Source: a virus. From it: a DNA stretch of 37,352 nucleotides. The position numbers were made by a program, and so were the translations under genes. Of this stretch, positions 11,965 to 20,285 are shown piece after piece (position 1 is the stretch's first letter; each line of letters opens with the position of its first letter). The notes beneath the pieces were generated by a model. The model was given only the letters and a program-made list of their open reading frames with translations, made no database searches and was not told where the DNA came from. The DNA is taken from positions 1-37,352 of the IMG/VR virus record IMGVR_UViG_3300031688_000052; one strand, written 5' to 3'.

Positions 11965-13410
11965 ATGCCTTGCGACTGTAACAAAAAAACAGAAGCTGAC
12001 GATGATAACAAAAAAGAATGTCCTGAGGGACAAAGCTTTGATGTATCTCAAGGTAAATGTGTAGCAAAAGAATCTGCATTTGGTGATCCAAAAGCTGATT
12101 CAACTATTGGCGACTTAGCCAGTAATGGATCAGATGTTGGAGATAAACAAGAAGTTGAAGGTTGTCCAGAAGGACATTCCATAGACGCAACTTCTGGCGT
12201 TTGTCAACCAAATGGTTCTGATAAGACTGACAGCATTGGTCAAACCAACGCTTCAATCGCAACAGAGAAGAAACTAGCTAGCATTGAAAAATCCTTAAAG
12301 GCTCTAACAGAAAAGAAACCTACTGCTCAAATCTCTAATCTAGATGATGGAGTTTACACTTGGAAACAAGTAGCAGAAAATATGGCACCTTCTTTAAGAA
12401 AGTTTGGTAAATTTGAGTTTGACATTAATTTGGAAAGCTTAAGATCAATTAACACTAAACAATCTAAAGATAGAATGGGACAAGTTACTGAATCTTTCAG
12501 AGCTTCTCCACTTCAATTACAAGAAGCAGTAGCCATATCTGGAACACACGCAACACAGGACTTAGACACTGATGTAGCACTTGTTCCTGGCGGTTTATCT
12601 TTTAGACCTGTATTTGAGTTTGCTAAAGTCAAACGTATCGAAGCAGGTATGGATAGAGCAAGATTTTTCAAGACAACTATTCCTGCAAATGGATCACAAA
12701 CCGTTGGATCAACTCCATCACAAGCAACACAAACCTTCACATCAATCGAGGTCACTCCAAGCACTATCACAGGTGTTTACTTAGTAGGTGACTTTGATGA
12801 GATTGAAAATTCACCATTTGACTTATTACAAGCCATTGTTGAAGGCTCTGCCTCAAGTTATGAAGACTTTGTAGCAACTGATATGTTGGACACAAAATCC
12901 AAAGAAGGAACACTCACACCTGGATTATGGATCAGAGGGGACACAGGAGCAACCATTACTTCAAGTAATGTAGCAGCTATGGTCTTTGATGAAACAGCAA
13001 TCGCAGTTGGTCGTGAGTATCTTGAGAATCAAGGATATTTGAGAGGTGGAATAAAACCTGTCGCATTTTTGCACCCGCAACAATGGAGACAACTCATTAC
13101 TTCAACAAACGTAACTTCATTAGCAACTAGATCAGCACCTGACATTTGGCTCAAAGCAGAACTTGAGCAATTTATGGGTGTTCAATTAGTTGTTTCTAAC
13201 GCAGTTGAAGAAAAATCACAAACTAATAACGCATACAACGCAATCATTTGTGTTCCAAAACACTCATACGGTATTGGAATCAAAAGAGATGTAACTGTTA
13301 AGATGCACGAAGTTGGTGAAGACAACCAAGTTAGAGTGAACACTACTTGGAGAACAATGACAGGTATTATTGATGCCACATCTATCGTTAGAGTTTCTAC
13401 AACAGTTTAA
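11965..13410 (+). CDS. Major capsid protein, HK97 fold
   Basis: 481 residues from ATG 11965; GTG 11944 would add seven. The N-terminal 130 residues are acidic and hold two cysteine repeats, CPEGQSFDVSQGKC and CPEGHSIDATSGVC, then a short coiled coil (KKLASIEKSLKALTEKK) like a scaffolding delta domain. The rest fits HK97-type capsid proteins: an N-arm, a spine/A-domain with AFLHPQQWRQLI, GVQLVVSNAVEE, and a late beta-rich IKRDVTVKMHE...RTMTGIIDATSIVRV (shown in part). It follows the protease. Own promoter and a strong terminator suit high expression. Confidence 0.88.
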   Translation: MPCDCNKKTEADDDNKKECPEGQSFDVSQGKCVAKESAFGDPKADSTIGDLASNGSDVGDKQEVEGCPEGHSIDATSGVCQPNGSDKTDSIGQTNASIATEKKLASIEKSLKALTEKKPTAQISNLDDGVYTWKQVAENMAPSLRKFGKFEFDINLESLRSINTKQSKDRMGQVTESFRASPLQLQEAVAISGTHATQDLDTDVALVPGGLSFRPVFEFAKVKRIEAGMDRARFFKTTIPANGSQTVGSTPSQATQTFTSIEVTPSTITGVYLVGDFDEIENSPFDLLQAIVEGSASSYEDFVATDMLDTKSKEGTLTPGLWIRGDTGATITSSNVAAMVFDETAIAVGREYLENQGYLRGGIKPVAFLHPQQWRQLITSTNVTSLATRSAPDIWLKAELEQFMGVQLVVSNAVEEKSQTNNAYNAIICVPKHSYGIGIKRDVTVKMHEVGEDNQVRVNTTWRTMTGIIDATSIVRVSTTV

Positions 13411-13440
13411 TCAGCTTAACTGATTGATTTTTTTTATTTC
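13409..13440 (+). terminator. Hairpin plus T-tract terminator after the capsid gene
   Basis: AATCAG and CTGATT pair around a CTTAA loop (13409-13425), followed by a run of eight Ts (13428-13435) and more Ts. It separates capsid transcription from the next promoter. Confidence 0.65.
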
Positions 13441-13443
13441 ATC

Positions 13444-13450
13444 TATAAAT
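13444..13450 (+). promoter_or_regulatory. TATA box of the secreted-protein gene
   Basis: TATAAAT, 31 bases before ATG 13475. Confidence 0.6.
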
Positions 13451-13474
13451 AAGGGGACATTCCGCACTAACATA

Positions 13475-14464
13475 ATGACATGGAAAATAACAGCAATTCT
13501 AGCATTACTGATAACATCAGGTGTAGGATTAGCACAAGCAGAAACTTCAACAATAGAAGTTCCATTTGATTCAAGAGGAACATCATGTTGGTATGATGAA
13601 ATATCAATAGAGTATCATTGTACTTGGCAAGGGGTAATTGAGAAATTCACTATTGAGGATTTGAAAGAGTTTAAAGACGTACTTTCAAACGAAAGATATG
13701 ATCAAGAGATTGAACGACTTAATCAAGAAGCATTAGAAAAAATTGCCATTGAAAAAGCAAAATTATCTCCTGATGAAAAAATTATTCTAGAAATAGAACA
13801 AAAACTCAACAAGGGAATAGCAACTGCAACAGATTCAGTATTAATGAATATGTTAAAGGAACTCAACACTTGCCGACAAGGAATGGATTCAAGAACCACG
13901 CACATACAAACTGCCAGGGAATTTGAGATTTCAGATTTCAAACTTTGGTCAGTGAACAATGTAAAGTATGATGGTAGATTGGGAGATATAGCAAAAGCCA
14001 TTGAGGAATGTAAATCTCAAAAAATAGTCTATGATCTTAGTGTAGGTTATCAAAACTTTGCTACAGGAGAAAATGATCATCAGTTTAGTTTGATGGACAT
14101 ATACACTCCTGACGTTCAAGCAGTTCCTTATGACAAACTCAAGAGTACTACATTCAATATCAACCTACAAGTAATTTGTAATGATCGACAACATCATGAT
14201 GAATACAAGAAACAACTTGGTTGTGACATTAGAATGAATGGACAAACAGAAGCAGAAATTCAACGTGAGAATGAGTTAAGATTTGGAACAGATGGTTTGA
14301 TACATTATCAAAGTGAAGCATTAGACAAATACTTTGAGTTTATGAAAACCTATGGAAACATCTATGCAACTGTTGAGGACAAAAAGGTTCAAGAGGCTAT
14401 CGCTGAACCTATTGCAAAAAAAGCAATAGAGGATAACCACTTTTACCAAAATTATAAGGATTAA
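13475..14464 (+). CDS. Secreted protein with signal peptide (329 aa)
   Basis: From ATG 13475 the N-terminus is a clear Sec signal: TWK, a hydrophobic core ITAILALLITSGVGLA, then AQA before E22 as cleavage site. A longer frame from 13424 would bury it and ignore the TATA box. The mature part has a helical EIERLNQEALEKIAIEKAK stretch and cysteines at several points (CWYDEISIEYHC, CRQ, CNDRQ, GCD) that could form disulfides. Its style resembles secreted proteins of ammonia-oxidising archaea, so capture from a host is possible. A virion or host-envelope protein; function unknown. Confidence 0.75.
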   Translation: MTWKITAILALLITSGVGLAQAETSTIEVPFDSRGTSCWYDEISIEYHCTWQGVIEKFTIEDLKEFKDVLSNERYDQEIERLNQEALEKIAIEKAKLSPDEKIILEIEQKLNKGIATATDSVLMNMLKELNTCRQGMDSRTTHIQTAREFEISDFKLWSVNNVKYDGRLGDIAKAIEECKSQKIVYDLSVGYQNFATGENDHQFSLMDIYTPDVQAVPYDKLKSTTFNINLQVICNDRQHHDEYKKQLGCDIRMNGQTEAEIQRENELRFGTDGLIHYQSEALDKYFEFMKTYGNIYATVEDKKVQEAIAEPIAKKAIEDNHFYQNYKD

Positions 14465-14488
14465 CCTCCTTTTTTCTTTTATTTTTGC
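14465..14488 (+). terminator. T-rich terminator
   Basis: CCTCCTTTTTTCTTTTATTT directly after the secreted-protein stop and before the next promoter; no hairpin is needed for archaeal termination. Confidence 0.45.
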
Positions 14489-14495
14489 TTAAAAA

Positions 14496-14505
14496 TATAT
14501 ATTAA
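14496..14505 (+). promoter_or_regulatory. TATA box before gene 14525
   Basis: TATATATTAA, 29 bases before ATG 14525. Confidence 0.6.
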
Positions 14506-14524
14506 ACTAAAACTATTACCTATT

Positions 14525-14707
14525 ATGAGAAATTGGATTGAAACAAAAACACATAGACAATGTTGTTTTGCTAGATGTAAGAAGATGGTTAAGAAACCAA
14601 AGAATGAAAGACAACTTTCAGAGGCAGTATCATCTTTTGGATCAATAGCGTCAGGGTGTACAAAATGTCTAAGAAAATCTTGGAAAATAGCACATAAAAG
14701 AAACTAA
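14525..14707 (+). CDS. Basic zinc-binding-like protein (60 aa)
   Basis: Strongly basic, with CCFARCKK and CTKC, a four- or five-cysteine zinc pattern. It has its own promoter, so it is probably well expressed. It lies among virion genes. Not recognised. Confidence 0.6.
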   Translation: MRNWIETKTHRQCCFARCKKMVKKPKNERQLSEAVSSFGSIASGCTKCLRKSWKIAHKRN

Positions 14708-14722
14708 TCATCTATTATTTCC

Positions 14723-14733
14723 TTTATTTTTAA
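14723..14733 (+). promoter_or_regulatory. TATA-like box before the connector gene
   Basis: TTTATTTTTAA, 30 bases before ATG 14753; it may also serve as a T-rich stop for the previous transcript. Confidence 0.4.
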
Positions 14734-14752
14734 AAATCAGCTAGTTATCACT

Positions 14753-15133
14753 ATGGCAGGAAATTATTACGGGATAAACGCTTGTAAAGACCTACTTAAC
14801 ATTGATAATAGCGATAAAGTTGATGATGAGTTACTAAATCGCTTTGGAGCAGTAGCAAATCAGCATATTGACAATATCTTAAAGCAACATGATGAAAGAA
14901 TCCCATTAAAAGTGCCTAGTATTCTAGCAGATATTAAAATGGCTTCAAACTACTATGTATGCTCACTATTCAGGGGTAAAAGAGGTGATAATGATACTGC
15001 TAAATTCTGGAAGGATATGTTTACAGATACAATCAATGGAATTATAGAAGAAAGAAGCATTGAAGGCTTATCTTATGACGTACAACGCTTCAATGATAGG
15101 TATAGACAAGAAGATGTTTACCGTTTATGGTAA
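14753..15133 (+). CDS. Head-tail connector-like protein (126 aa)
   Basis: A mostly helical 126-residue protein with DDELLNRFGAVANQHIDNIL and a PSILADIKMASNYYVCSLF helix. It resembles gp6-type head-completion adaptors in size, helix pattern and place between capsid and tail genes. No unique motif; the call is largely contextual. Confidence 0.55.
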   Translation: MAGNYYGINACKDLLNIDNSDKVDDELLNRFGAVANQHIDNILKQHDERIPLKVPSILADIKMASNYYVCSLFRGKRGDNDTAKFWKDMFTDTINGIIEERSIEGLSYDVQRFNDRYRQEDVYRLW

Positions 15134-15147
15134 TTAATTATTAATTC

Positions 15148-15155
15148 TAATATAG
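15148..15155 (+). promoter_or_regulatory. TATA box before gene 15180
   Basis: TAATATAG, about 30 bases before ATG 15180. Confidence 0.45.
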
Positions 15156-15179
15156 TAAAGATTATCATACTAGATTATA

Positions 15180-15824
15180 ATGTTTCAATTACCTTCATCA
15201 TGGAATCTAAGCAATAGACTTAGTGAAAATAAAACAGAATCTTTTCTAACTTGGGCTGACAGTACAAGATACTTATCTGAACAAGCAAGAGCAGATAATG
15301 TTGTTAGAGTTTTATCATTCCCAGAAGTAAGCCCATCTGGAAGTGTCGATATGATTAAAGAATTTGATTATACACATAACTTAGTAACCAATAATGGTGA
15401 AATATTTTACGCTAAAAAAGGTGCAGGAGAAACTCCATCAACTGATGAAAACTTTCAAGCAGGAAGATTTGAAATGGGAACAACTGCATATACAGAAGCA
15501 GAAAGTGATACATTCACAAACTTTGATGTAAGTGGATCATCTAAAATTTCAGGATCAAGACAGGTTTTCACATCTGGATATCCTAAAACAAATGACACAG
15601 GTGATTCAGATAATACAGGTGACGCAGTTGACGCAGTATCTTATGCTGTTAACTATTCCGCAAGTGCCTGGAATGACGCAAACGTTGAACAAGGTTGTAT
15701 TCATGATAAATCAAGCCCTGTAAATGCAACTAAACTTCTATCTGTCTTTTCATTTACTTCATTTGCAAAGACAAGTTCCGACACCTTGAAGGTATTCGTA
15801 AATCACGCATTTGAGAATCAATAA
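15180..15824 (+). CDS. Probable virion structural protein (214 aa)
   Basis: Beta-rich, with low lysine and many Ser/Thr/Asp residues (TNDTGDSDNTGDAVDAVSYA), typical of tail or fibre proteins. No recognised family. It heads a fibre operon with the genes at 15827 and 15957. Confidence 0.6.
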   Translation: MFQLPSSWNLSNRLSENKTESFLTWADSTRYLSEQARADNVVRVLSFPEVSPSGSVDMIKEFDYTHNLVTNNGEIFYAKKGAGETPSTDENFQAGRFEMGTTAYTEAESDTFTNFDVSGSSKISGSRQVFTSGYPKTNDTGDSDNTGDAVDAVSYAVNYSASAWNDANVEQGCIHDKSSPVNATKLLSVFSFTSFAKTSSDTLKVFVNHAFENQ

Positions 15825-15826
15825 CC

Positions 15827-15955
15827 ATGAGCCTTAGAGCCATGTTTGAGATGTTAAACCGTCTTAATCATACTCCATCTAAATCTCATGGTGGAATAGA
15901 CGCAAAAATCTTTCATGCCGAAAAAATCAATATTGTGTTAGGAGGCACAGAATAA
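15827..15955 (+). CDS. Tiny hypothetical protein before the tail fibre (42 aa)
   Basis: Starts two bases after the previous stop and ends one base before the fibre ATG. Helical start (SLRAMFEMLNRLN). Its 3' end contains GGAGG, the ribosome-binding site of the fibre gene, so translation of the two is linked. Confidence 0.5.
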   Translation: MSLRAMFEMLNRLNHTPSKSHGGIDAKIFHAEKINIVLGGTE

Positions 15956-15956
15956 T

Positions 15957-17594
15957 ATGGCTGATGTTAAGATTTCTGCACTTGGAGCAATATCCGCAGT
16001 AGCAGGTGAAGATTTAGTAGCAATAGTAGATGATCCATCTGGAACACCTGCCTCAAGAAAAGCAACAATAACTCAACTAGCAACTTTCATTAATGCAAGT
16101 GGTATCACAGCCTCAAGTACAGCAACTTTAACCAATAAAACCATTGACGCAGAAGGAACAGGAAACAGCATATCCAATATTGATGTGGCTAACCTTAAAT
16201 CAGGTGTACTAGACACCGATATTTCATCAGTATCAGGTAGTGACGATACAATACCAAGTGCAAAAGCAGTTAAAACAGCAATAGACGCAAAAGCCTCAAC
16301 CATATCTCAATTAACTGACACAACAATTTCATCAGTAGGGGACAATGAATTATTACAATATGACAGCTCATCTTCAAAATGGATTAATCAAACAATAGCA
16401 GAAGCAGGTTTATCTCCTGTTGCAGGATCATCTAGCATAGTAACAACTGGAACAATAGGAACTGGAACATGGCAAGGAACAGCCATAGCATCTGCATATA
16501 TCGCAGGTGACGCTATTGTTGCTTCAAAAATTGCTGACAATGCTATTGATTCTGAACACTATACAGATGGAAGTATTGACCTTGCACACATGAGTGTAAA
16601 CTCAATAGATTCTGACCAATACGTTGACGCAAGTATTGACCTGGTTCATTTATCTGCTGATTCTGTTAACGGAACAAAAATAGCAGATGATTCTATTAAT
16701 TCAGAACATATAGTTGACGGATCAGTTGACTTGGCTCACATGAGTGTAAATTCCATTGATAGTGATCAATATGTTGACGGATCAATAGATTTAATCCATT
16801 TAAGTGCTAATAGTGTAGATTCAAATCAATACGTTGATGGCTCTATTGACCTGATTCATCTAAGTGCTAACAGTGTAGATAGTGACCAATATGTAGATGG
16901 TTCTATTGATTTAATTCATTTAAGTGCCAATTCAGTTGATTCAAATCAATATGTAGATGGATCAATAGATAATGTTCATGTAGCAACAGGATTAGACGCA
17001 GTAAAACTAGCAGATGGAAGTGTAACCAATGCAGAATTACAATATATCAATACTTTATCATCTAATGCACAAACTCAAATAAATAGTAAATCTGCAACAG
17101 CAGGTAATACATCACTCACAACTGTGGGAACTATTGGGACAGGAACATGGAACGCAACAGTAATAGCAAGTGCTAAACTAGATGCTGACACAGCCCATTT
17201 ATCTACAACACAAACTTTTTCAGGTGCTAAAACATTTAGTGCTAATGTTGATGTTGCAGGTAATAATATTGACAATGTTAGAAATATTATACATGACATT
17301 GAAACCTCTGGAACTGACATTAATTTTGCGGAAGATGATCTTCAAACAATATCTATATCAGCCGCAACAACATTCTCAACAGCATATAGAGCCGCAGGAA
17401 AAACAAAAGTGTTAAGAATACTAGCAGATGGAACTGACAGAGTTTGTACATTCCCAAGTGGAATAAGATGGTTAGGAGTTGCTCCATCATCTAACACTTA
17501 CACAGTAACAGCCAGTAAGTATGCAATAGTTACATTGACCTGTTTTGACGGAAATGAATCAGGCATACTTGGTGTTTTCGCACTAGAGGCGTAA
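15957..17594 (+). CDS. Tail fibre protein with tandem 20-residue repeats (545 aa)
   Basis: The N-terminal part carries fibre-like segments (ATLTNKTIDAEGTGNSIS, TVGTIGTGTW-type strands). The centre has about seven copies of a 20-residue unit such as NSVDSNQYVDGSIDLIHLSA, suggesting a repetitive shaft. A second GTIGTGTWNATVIASAKL segment and a beta-rich C-terminal domain follow. I know such GTGTW-type sequences from marine phage fibres. Strong GGAGG ribosome-binding site. Likely role: host binding. Confidence 0.75.
   Translation: MADVKISALGAISAVAGEDLVAIVDDPSGTPASRKATITQLATFINASGITASSTATLTNKTIDAEGTGNSISNIDVANLKSGVLDTDISSVSGSDDTIPSAKAVKTAIDAKASTISQLTDTTISSVGDNELLQYDSSSSKWINQTIAEAGLSPVAGSSSIVTTGTIGTGTWQGTAIASAYIAGDAIVASKIADNAIDSEHYTDGSIDLAHMSVNSIDSDQYVDASIDLVHLSADSVNGTKIADDSINSEHIVDGSVDLAHMSVNSIDSDQYVDGSIDLIHLSANSVDSNQYVDGSIDLIHLSANSVDSDQYVDGSIDLIHLSANSVDSNQYVDGSIDNVHVATGLDAVKLADGSVTNAELQYINTLSSNAQTQINSKSATAGNTSLTTVGTIGTGTWNATVIASAKLDADTAHLSTTQTFSGAKTFSANVDVAGNNIDNVRNIIHDIETSGTDINFAEDDLQTISISAATTFSTAYRAAGKTKVLRILADGTDRVCTFPSGIRWLGVAPSSNTYTVTASKYAIVTLTCFDGNESGILGVFALEA
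16552..16980 (+). repeat. 60-base tandem repeats in the fibre gene
   Basis: Units of about 60 bases encode the QYVDGSIDLIHLSANSVDS repeat. Third-codon positions vary between copies (AGTGTAGAT, TCTGTTAAC, TCAGTTGAT), so amplification is not recent or is followed by diversification. Confidence 0.8.
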
Positions 17595-17599
17595 ACATA

Positions 17600-18595
17600 A
17601 TGTTTGGCTCACTTTTGAAAACATATTCTGAAACAAGTAAACCCCTTGATATGTTTAATTTGGGTATTATGTTTATTCCTAATGCAAATGTTACACACCC
17701 TGCACCTCAAATTGGAGTTTTTTCAGGTGGTGTGGTATCAGGGTGGGGAACTACCAATGTTTCTCATAAAGTTGATTTTACTAACAATACAGCAAACGGA
17801 TCATTTGGAAATTTGGGAGCTTCAAGATCCCAAATGAGTGCTGGAGTAGCAAGTGCTGATGGAGTGGGTGCTGTTGGTGGTGGAGGAAATCAGTTAACAA
17901 ATATGTATAAAGTTGATTTTTCAAACGATACAGCAAACGGTAGTTTTGGAGCTTTGGCAGTAGGTAGAAAAAAAAGTTGTAATATGTCAAGCGGAGATGG
18001 AGTGGGTGCTTTTTGTGGTGGCACTACTGACGCAACTAACATGAGTAATGATTCAGATAAAATCACATTTTCAAACAGTACATCTAATGGTGCATTTGGG
18101 AATTTGGCAAACGGTAGAAGGTATGCCGCAGCTTGTTCTAGTAATGATGGTGTAGGAGCAGCTTGTGGAGGTAATATATCAGGAACAAATTACAGTACTG
18201 ATTCAGATAGAATAGATTTTTCAAACAATACAGCAAACGGTAGTTTTGGAAATTTGGCAACAGGTAGAAGGGACACTACAGGTGCGTCAAGTTGTGATGG
18301 GAGAGGTTTAGTTGTGGGAGGTCAAGTTGGAGGTGGTTACACATCAGATACCGATTTAATTACATTTTCAAACAATACAGCAAACGGTAGTTTTGGAGCT
18401 TTGTCGGGAACAGCAGCTTCAAGAATGGGTGTATCAGCCACAGGTGTTGCAGTATTTTCAGGTGGTGGTCTAGGTGGTAATTTCTTTTCAACTGATTCTG
18501 ATAAAGTTGATTTTGACGCAGGAACAGCAAACGGTAATTTTGGAGCTTTGGGAACAGGTAGATATGATGGAGCAGGAACAGGTTATCAAGTATGA
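17600..18595 (+). CDS. Repeat adhesin, probable six-bladed beta-propeller (331 aa)
   Basis: After about 35 unique residues the protein consists of roughly 49-residue repeats. Each has a (K/R)(V/I)(D/T)FSN-T-NGSFG(N/A)L segment followed by GR and a GVGA--GG turn. About six units are present, as expected for a kelch-like propeller. Similar GG-rich repeat proteins occur in marine phage tails. Directly after the shaft fibre, it is a good candidate for the receptor-binding head. It overlaps the next gene by four bases. Confidence 0.65.
   Translation: MFGSLLKTYSETSKPLDMFNLGIMFIPNANVTHPAPQIGVFSGGVVSGWGTTNVSHKVDFTNNTANGSFGNLGASRSQMSAGVASADGVGAVGGGGNQLTNMYKVDFSNDTANGSFGALAVGRKKSCNMSSGDGVGAFCGGTTDATNMSNDSDKITFSNSTSNGAFGNLANGRRYAAACSSNDGVGAACGGNISGTNYSTDSDRIDFSNNTANGSFGNLATGRRDTTGASSCDGRGLVVGGQVGGGYTSDTDLITFSNNTANGSFGALSGTAASRMGVSATGVAVFSGGGLGGNFFSTDSDKVDFDAGTANGNFGALGTGRYDGAGTGYQV
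17786..18545 (+). repeat. About 147-base repeats in the adhesin gene
   Basis: The string ACAGCAAACGGTAGTTTTGG or close variants recurs at about 17790, 17930, 18077, 18229, 18377 and 18525, spaced 140-152 bases. Some copies are almost identical at DNA level, which would allow recombination between blades. Confidence 0.75.
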
Positions 18596-19383
18596 GTGAT
18601 ATTGAATTATCTTGTTCACATGATATAGAAAATACCACATTGACAAATAATCAGATAGAAAAAATAAAATCCAGATTGCCTGAATTTCATAGGGCTTCAA
18701 CACAGATAGGTCATTCACATTCCCAAGCAAGTTTTACACTACAAACCCTTCAAGAATTTTCATCACCATTACAAAAAATGAAACAGTGTATTATACAAAT
18801 AAACAAAAGATATACCGCATTGGAAGAAACTCATTTTAAACTAGAAGAATCCAAACTTGATTTACGAAAAATAGAATTTAACACAGATGATTATTCAAAG
18901 TTAAAGATTAAGAAATTTGAATCAAACATGGTTCAAACTAAAATGTATATGGATAATGCGTTGAGGGAGTTAGGAATGTTTCAAGATATTTATGATCAGA
19001 TGTTAAAATCCAATAACATATCTGAAAATTGGACAGAAAAAGATTTTGAGGATCAGGAAATATCACACATGATAAGGTCAGCATTTAGAATAGCAGTACA
19101 AAATTTAACAAGTGGTAATACTGTTCAAAGAGGTGCATTGGATTATTTTGAACAGTTAGGAATTAATCCAACCATAGCGGAATTTAAATCAAGACAGTAT
19201 ATTGAATTGTCTAGACAAAAAGCAAATGAGGGGATAACTGTTACAATCAGTGACTATTATGATTTTTTGGACAGTATGGCAATAGAGTTTAAGGATTCAT
19301 ATAAGTTGGCATTGTCAAGAATGGGTTTGACAGAAATAGGAAGTGCTGATTTTGTAAACACTGGAATTACTGATCCAAGTTAA
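18592..19383 (+). CDS. Coiled-coil virion-associated protein (263 aa)
   Basis: Long helices with coiled-coil character (ALEETHFKLEESKLDLRKIEF) and no membrane segment. Not assigned to a family. It overlaps the adhesin by four bases, so it may be a fibre chaperone or a connector between fibre and tail. Confidence 0.6.
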   Translation: MSDIELSCSHDIENTTLTNNQIEKIKSRLPEFHRASTQIGHSHSQASFTLQTLQEFSSPLQKMKQCIIQINKRYTALEETHFKLEESKLDLRKIEFNTDDYSKLKIKKFESNMVQTKMYMDNALRELGMFQDIYDQMLKSNNISENWTEKDFEDQEISHMIRSAFRIAVQNLTSGNTVQRGALDYFEQLGINPTIAEFKSRQYIELSRQKANEGITVTISDYYDFLDSMAIEFKDSYKLALSRMGLTEIGSADFVNTGITDPS

Positions 19384-19409
19384 TAAAGTAGTTAATTAAC
19401 ATACTATCA

Positions 19410-20189
19410 ATGAAACAATACTATTTCCTGTGTGGATTGCCACGAGCAGGGAACACATTATTTGCCAGTTTAATGAATCAAAATCCTGACGTATCTGTAA
19501 CAGCAAACAGTATAGTTTCAAGATGTTTTAATAACTCACAATTTTTAAAGAATGAGGAAGTTTATCAAAACTACCAAGATGAAGAATCTTTGAACAATGT
19601 TACCAGGGGAATTATTCCAAACTATTATTCTCACTGGAAATCAAATCATATAATTGATCGTTCAATGTGGGGGTTATCTGATAATTTTGATATGTTAAAA
19701 CAATTCGCACCAAATGATATTAAGGTCATTGTTCCTGTTCGTGATTTAAAAGAGATACTTGCAAGTTTTATCAGATTTTCATATTCCACAATAGATAATT
19801 ATATAGCAAAAAACGCAAGTTCATTAGTTGAAAGATGTGAATATGTTACAGGCGATAGAGGCACATTTAGAAAATGGATTGAATGTGTATGGAATTTAAA
19901 CAAACCTGAAAATAGAAAATACTGTTACTTTATGGAATACAATGATCTAATATCTAATCCTAAAAAAACAATATCAGAGGTGTATAATTTTCTTAATATA
20001 GATCCATTTGAACACAAGTTTACTGATTTAAATCAATTAGAAAATAATGGCATAAAGTATGATGATACTGTATTAGGAGGTGATTTGCATAAAATTAAGG
20101 TGGATAAAATACAGAAATCAAATTATGATATATGGGAATATTTGCCAAGTGATGTTGATAAACGTTACAGATTAGATAAATTTTGGTAA
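19410..20189 (+). CDS. PAPS-dependent sulfotransferase
   Basis: A 259-residue protein with the 5'-phosphosulfate loop GLPRAGNTLFASLM (residues 9-22) and the 3'-phosphate-binding segment VPVRDLKEILASFIRFSYS. A C-terminal YNDLISNPKKTISEVYNFL fits the family. Such enzymes transfer sulfate from PAPS to a hydroxyl or amine of a sugar, lipid or protein. Placed between fibre genes, it probably acts on virion glycans, host surface sugars or, more speculatively, on sugar-modified DNA. No viral PAPS synthesis gene is seen. Confidence 0.8.
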   Translation: MKQYYFLCGLPRAGNTLFASLMNQNPDVSVTANSIVSRCFNNSQFLKNEEVYQNYQDEESLNNVTRGIIPNYYSHWKSNHIIDRSMWGLSDNFDMLKQFAPNDIKVIVPVRDLKEILASFIRFSYSTIDNYIAKNASSLVERCEYVTGDRGTFRKWIECVWNLNKPENRKYCYFMEYNDLISNPKKTISEVYNFLNIDPFEHKFTDLNQLENNGIKYDDTVLGGDLHKIKVDKIQKSNYDIWEYLPSDVDKRYRLDKFW

Positions 20190-20203
20190 TTTATTACTAT
20201 TAA

Positions 20204-20211
20204 CTATATAC
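20204..20211 (+). promoter_or_regulatory. TATA box before gene 20282
   Basis: CTATATAC, 22 bases before the mini-ORF ATG at 20226 and 78 before TTG 20282. Confidence 0.4.
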
Positions 20212-20225
20212 TATTCAATGATATT

Positions 20226-20285
20226 ATGTTTGTTCTACTTAATTCATTTATTGACCACGCCTGTAATGTTAAAATGAAGTATTGA
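20226..20285 (+). other. Candidate mini-ORF (19 aa) overlapping the start of gene 20282
   Basis: ATG 20226 runs 19 codons and its TGA overlaps the TTG of the following gene (TTGA). The arrangement matches 8100-8171, though the distance from the TATA box is shorter, so the real transcript start may miss this ATG. Confidence 0.25.

Noticed and set aside
13424-13474. Upstream start of the secreted protein
   Set aside because: It would place 17 residues before the signal peptide and include the terminator and TATA box of the intergenic region.
17781-18730. Long open frames on the minus strand over the adhesin and neighbouring genes
   Set aside because: They are mirror frames of repetitive plus-strand coding sequence and have no promoter or family match.
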